Source: Sphingomonas bacterium (GTDB lineage: Bacteria; Pseudomonadota; Alphaproteobacteria; Sphingomonadales; Sphingomonadaceae). From it: 8,538 nt of DNA. The translations under genes and the position numbers were made by a program. The stretch's first letter is position 1. Each line of letters begins with the position of its first letter. The notes beneath the pieces are model-generated. The model saw only the letters and a list, made by a program, of their open reading frames with translations, was not told where the DNA came from and searched no databases. The DNA is taken from positions 1 through 8,538 of the forward strand of contig JAJAYY010000238.1 in the NCBI GenBank assembly GCA_026785965.1, read 5' to 3'. Of the stretch, positions 6,351 through 8,538 are shown piece by piece.

Positions 6351-6878
6351 ATGCATTATATTTTCGCGGGATTGATTGCGACCGCTGCTCTAGCACCAGT
6401 TGGCTCCAGTCGTGCGGCAGACCCTATAAAATTCTATGGATTGAGCGCCGGCCAGGTCAGTGCGTTCACTCGAACGCCCGACGGATGCGTGCTTTCATTA
6501 TTATTCGATAATTTCCGGGCGCCAGCAGAGCGCCAATCGACGCCCGACACGTCGCCGTTGCGGACTTTTTCTATCGTCGCTTCCAAAGCGGCAGCCGGCC
6601 AACGAATGACATTCACAATTAGGGGCGCTCGCATCAATGCTGACGCTGCGGCCGTGCAGCTAGACGTTGCGGGCCAGAAGTTAACTCTAAAGCCAACGTC
6701 GGATGAGTTTCTGTTGTTCGCCCGAGCGCGGACCGACCAAGCGTCGGCAGACACATTAGTGAAGGTTGCGTTGGTGCTGCCTTCGTCGACCGCTTCTGAC
6801 CCAAACCGACTGCTTGAGATCGATAGCATCGATATCTCGCTGACGAGATGCGGCGTTCAGCCGGGAGCGAAGCGATGA
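6351..6878 (+). CDS. Exported protein of unknown function (175 aa)
   Basis: I do not recognise this protein. It begins with a clear Sec signal peptide (MHYIFAGLIATAALAPVGSSRAA, likely cleaved after residue 22 or 23), so it is exported to the periplasm or beyond. The mature part is about 150 residues, rich in alternating hydrophobic residues that suggest a beta-sandwich (for example QRMTFTIRGARI and VALVLPSS). It has two cysteines, Cys46 and Cys167, that could form one disulfide tying the two ends together. The ATG at 6351 is chosen because the signal peptide starts exactly there; earlier in-frame codons give no sensible N-terminus, and the ribosome-binding site is weak. The 3' end overlaps the lipoprotein gene by ATGA, so the two are probably translated together. 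Base composition is lower in GC than in the genes to the left. Confidence 0.7.
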   Translation: MHYIFAGLIATAALAPVGSSRAADPIKFYGLSAGQVSAFTRTPDGCVLSLLFDNFRAPAERQSTPDTSPLRTFSIVASKAAAGQRMTFTIRGARINADAAAVQLDVAGQKLTLKPTSDEFLLFARARTDQASADTLVKVALVLPSSTASDPNRLLEIDSIDISLTRCGVQPGAKR

Positions 6879-7666
6879 TCCGGACAGGGGTTTCCTCTTT
6901 GGCGGCGCTGGCGATGGCCACTAGCGTCGGCGGCTGCGCCAACCAGAATTCCATCTTCCGTCAAAACATTGCTGTTGGAGGCGCGCCAGTCGTGTTCACG
7001 ACCGATGCGAAGCAACGACATTTGATTGTCGTGCCCGGAAGGCATGCGGGCGACGATTGGAAAGTCTGTGCCGAGGCCGCGCCAGACGTGTTCAGCGCCT
7101 TGAGCACCAGTGCGGCAACGGATTTCGGCATAGGGAAGAGCGGCGCCAGAACCGATGCGCAAGCAAAAGCCGCCCTCGCAATTGCAGAAGCCGCGGGGAC
7201 TATCGAGCGAACCCAAACAATCAATCTGCTTCGGGAGTCGATGTACCGGACTTGCGAGCGGTATATGAGCGGAGCGATCGCTAAACAGGCGTTCGTTGTC
7301 CAGGCGGGACGCGACTGGCGGGCGATGATCGCCATCTTGGCCATTGAGCAACTTACGAGGGTCGCGCGACCGCCATCGACGCTTATCGCGTCGGGCAGCA
7401 CGTCGGCCAACGTCCAAAGTGAATCGGAAGGCGTGCGGCAATTGATCATTGCTCAAGGCGCCGAAGAAGAAGCACAGATCGCTAAACAGAATGCGGACGC
7501 CGACCTCGAGGCGGCCAGCTGCTCCACGGTCACCGACGCCAACAGAGCCGAATGTGAAACAAAGCAGAGCGCTGTTGTTAAAGCGAGCGGCGCGCTGGCG
7601 AGAGCCACTCACAAACGCGAAACCTGGGAGGTCGTGGCGAAGTCCTACGCCCAAATGACGGGTTAA
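6875..7666 (+). CDS. Lipoprotein of unknown function with helical/coiled-coil C-terminus, probably truncated by an in-frame TAA
   Basis: This is a 263-aa putative outer-membrane lipoprotein. The signal sequence MIRTGVSSLAALAMATSVGGC ends in a lipobox (VGG-Cys21) followed by Ala, which fits outer-membrane sorting. The start at 6875 (rather than the in-frame ATG at 6848) is supported by GGGAG at 6863-6867 and by the ATGA overlap with the upstream gene. The mature protein has a beta-rich part with DWKVCAEAAPDVF (61-73), then a helical core (INLLRESMYRTCERY, 116-130; MIAILAIEQLTR, 151-162). An Ala/Glu/Lys-rich probable coiled coil with two cysteines (216, 227) fills about 185-260. I recall unnamed lipoproteins with a similar Tyr-Arg-x-Cys-Glu helix and AIEQLT segment in other proteobacteria, but cannot name a family. 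The frame continues open after the TAA at 7664, so this may be the front part of a 431-aa protein. Confidence 0.72.
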   Translation: MIRTGVSSLAALAMATSVGGCANQNSIFRQNIAVGGAPVVFTTDAKQRHLIVVPGRHAGDDWKVCAEAAPDVFSALSTSAATDFGIGKSGARTDAQAKAALAIAEAAGTIERTQTINLLRESMYRTCERYMSGAIAKQAFVVQAGRDWRAMIAILAIEQLTRVARPPSTLIASGSTSANVQSESEGVRQLIIAQGAEEEAQIAKQNADADLEAASCSTVTDANRAECETKQSAVVKASGALARATHKRETWEVVAKSYAQMTG

Positions 7667-7753
7667 AATTCGTCTACTGGCGTCGGGACTTCTAGGCCCG
7701 GCGGCTCCGTTTCGCCGTCAGGTCCCTACGACCTTTCTGCCGTTTCATATACT

Positions 7754-8170
7754 GTGGGCAACATCGTTCAGCAGGCATTCGATACCGACGAAACTCAACT
7801 TTTCTGCATTCAAGCAATGTTCAGTGACACGGATCAGCTTCTTAAGACAAAATGCTTGTCATATTTGATCGCTAAAGTTGATTCCGAATCAAAACGGCTT
7901 TTTGGCAGTGAAGCCGTACAACAGCGAACGTCGGAATTATCCAATAAGATACTGCAGACAAGGGAAATTGTAGCTCAGTATTTTTCCGGGATGGACGACG
8001 CAAACTATGAAAAGGAACGGGATTCTCTTTCTACGAAGATCGGGCCGTTCTGTGAAGGCTTGTCGAAGAACAATTGCATTGCCGCGGCGGCGGGCGGGGC
8101 ACTTGATCCGTTTGCTGAACAATTGGCTGCGCTCATTTTCGCGCGCATTCATCCGAAAGGTATCCAATGA
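7754..8170 (+). CDS. Hypothetical reading frame, probable C-terminal part of the interrupted lipoprotein gene
   Basis: This frame would give a 138-aa protein if GTG at 7754 were used, but no ribosome-binding site precedes it or the next ATG at 7817. It is in the same frame as the lipoprotein gene, and the 87 bases between that gene's TAA (7664-7666) and 7754 are open. They read as a Ser/Gly/Pro-rich linker (NSSTGVGTSRPGGSVSPSG) and then SAVSYTVGNIVQQAF. The rest is mostly helical with cysteines in LFCIQAM, KTKCLSYL, GPFCEGL and KNNCIAA, and has no signal peptide or membrane segment. The simplest reading is a single 431-aa gene (6875-8170) split by one nonsense codon, by a sequencing error, or by readthrough. 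A separate, weakly translated gene is less likely. The 3' end overlaps the next gene by ATGA, and composition is the lowest in GC of the window. Confidence 0.5.
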   Translation: MGNIVQQAFDTDETQLFCIQAMFSDTDQLLKTKCLSYLIAKVDSESKRLFGSEAVQQRTSELSNKILQTREIVAQYFSGMDDANYEKERDSLSTKIGPFCEGLSKNNCIAAAAGGALDPFAEQLAALIFARIHPKGIQ

Positions 8171-8373
8171 AAGCTTTCGTATTGTTGTTTTCTGATCGCG
8201 ACGAAGCCGCCGCCCAAGGCCAGGCGTTGTCGCTCAACGATTGGAATGTCGTCGTCACCGGACCGAATAACGGAACAGAAATTCTGCAGGAAGGCAAATT
8301 CGTGGCCCAGCTAGCCAGCAGCTGGGCGGTATTCGCTTCAAAGGAAAAATTACGCGCGCCTTCTGAAAAGTGA
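8167..8373 (+). CDS. Small hypothetical protein (68 aa)
   Basis: I do not recognise this protein. It has no signal peptide or membrane segment and looks cytoplasmic. It opens with a short strand (MKAFVLLFSDRDEAAAQ), has a central NDWNVVVTGPNNGTEIL segment, and a conserved-looking SSWAVFASKEKLRAP tail. This gives an alternating strand/helix pattern for a small alpha/beta fold. The start is well supported: AAGG (8157-8160) lies six bases before the ATG, and the ATGA overlaps the stop of the preceding frame. That good coupling signal argues that ribosomes are meant to arrive here from the upstream gene, which is relevant to the in-frame stop further up. It is the last gene of the cassette before the tRNA. 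Confidence 0.6.
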   Translation: MKAFVLLFSDRDEAAAQGQALSLNDWNVVVTGPNNGTEILQEGKFVAQLASSWAVFASKEKLRAPSEK

Positions 8374-8406
8374 ATATCAGGATTGCGCACTAGCTTTGGC
8401 TGAATC

Positions 8407-8437
8407 ATGGGCGCGCCGGGAGCTAGACCCCGCCCAT
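8407..8437. terminator. Inverted repeat between the cassette and tRNA-Ser
   Basis: ATGGGCG (8407-8413) pairs with CGCCCAT (8431-8437) across a 17-base loop. It lies between the convergent ends of the cassette and the tRNA gene, where a shared terminator would be expected, but neither strand has a T-run after the stem. The palindrome GGCGCGCC sits at its 5' arm (8410-8417). Confidence 0.25.
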
Positions 8438-8466
8438 CTGCCTTGTGTCGCGGTAAGATTCTTCAA

Positions 8467-8538
<72 letters not shown>

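Noticed and set aside
6857..7654. Minus-strand open frame of 265 codons opposite the lipoprotein gene
   Set aside because: The plus strand has a lipobox, a ribosome-binding site and an ATGA junction. The minus-strand protein has no motif and no ribosome-binding site was seen.

Overview
The window looks like chromosomal DNA of a high-GC alphaproteobacterium, most likely a sphingomonad. This is inferred from codon choice, the cysteine-free L31 sequence and the style of the TonB receptor; no rRNA or long marker is present to prove it. Bases 1-6078 are dense, GC-rich housekeeping and metabolic genes (for example 46 of 60 bases are G/C in 5461-5520). From about 6100 to 8460 composition drops clearly (49 of 120 bases are G/C in 7861-7980) and the genes become unfamiliar. 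The window ends inside a tRNA-Ser gene.

Left part, minus strand: a vitamin B12 uptake unit. A cobalamin riboswitch (about 2500 down to 2378) precedes a BtuB-like TonB-dependent outer-membrane receptor. The receptor's 3' end overlaps the start of a BtuF-like periplasmic binding protein that runs off the left edge. The receptor has no recognisable signal peptide, which is odd. A short divergent promoter region separates this unit from rpmE (ribosomal protein L31, cysteine-free form) on the plus strand, which has a perfect hairpin in its leader. A GNAT acetyltransferase follows rpmE.

Middle part: the GNAT gene converges on, and overlaps by 29 bp, a minus-strand pair. The pair is a glutaryl-CoA dehydrogenase (gcdH, lysine/tryptophan catabolism) followed with zero spacing (TAGATG) by an atypical NAD(P)-binding short-chain dehydrogenase-like protein. 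Divergent from gcdH is an exported one-cysteine methionine sulfoxide reductase (msrA).

Right part: a plus-strand, lower-GC cassette of unrecognised genes lies between msrA and the 3' end of tRNA-Ser(UGA). It holds an exported 175-aa protein, a 263-aa lipoprotein, a 138-aa reading frame and a 68-aa protein. Two junctions are ATGA overlaps. The lipoprotein and the 138-aa frame share one reading frame and are separated only by a single TAA, with an open Ser/Gly/Pro-rich stretch after it and no ribosome-binding site. They look like one 431-aa gene with a nonsense codon. An imperfect copy of the tRNA 3' end (6082-6096) sits exactly at the core/cassette boundary, so the cassette may be an old tRNA-targeted insertion, though no integrase is visible. 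This cassette is the best candidate here for an undescribed, envelope-associated system.
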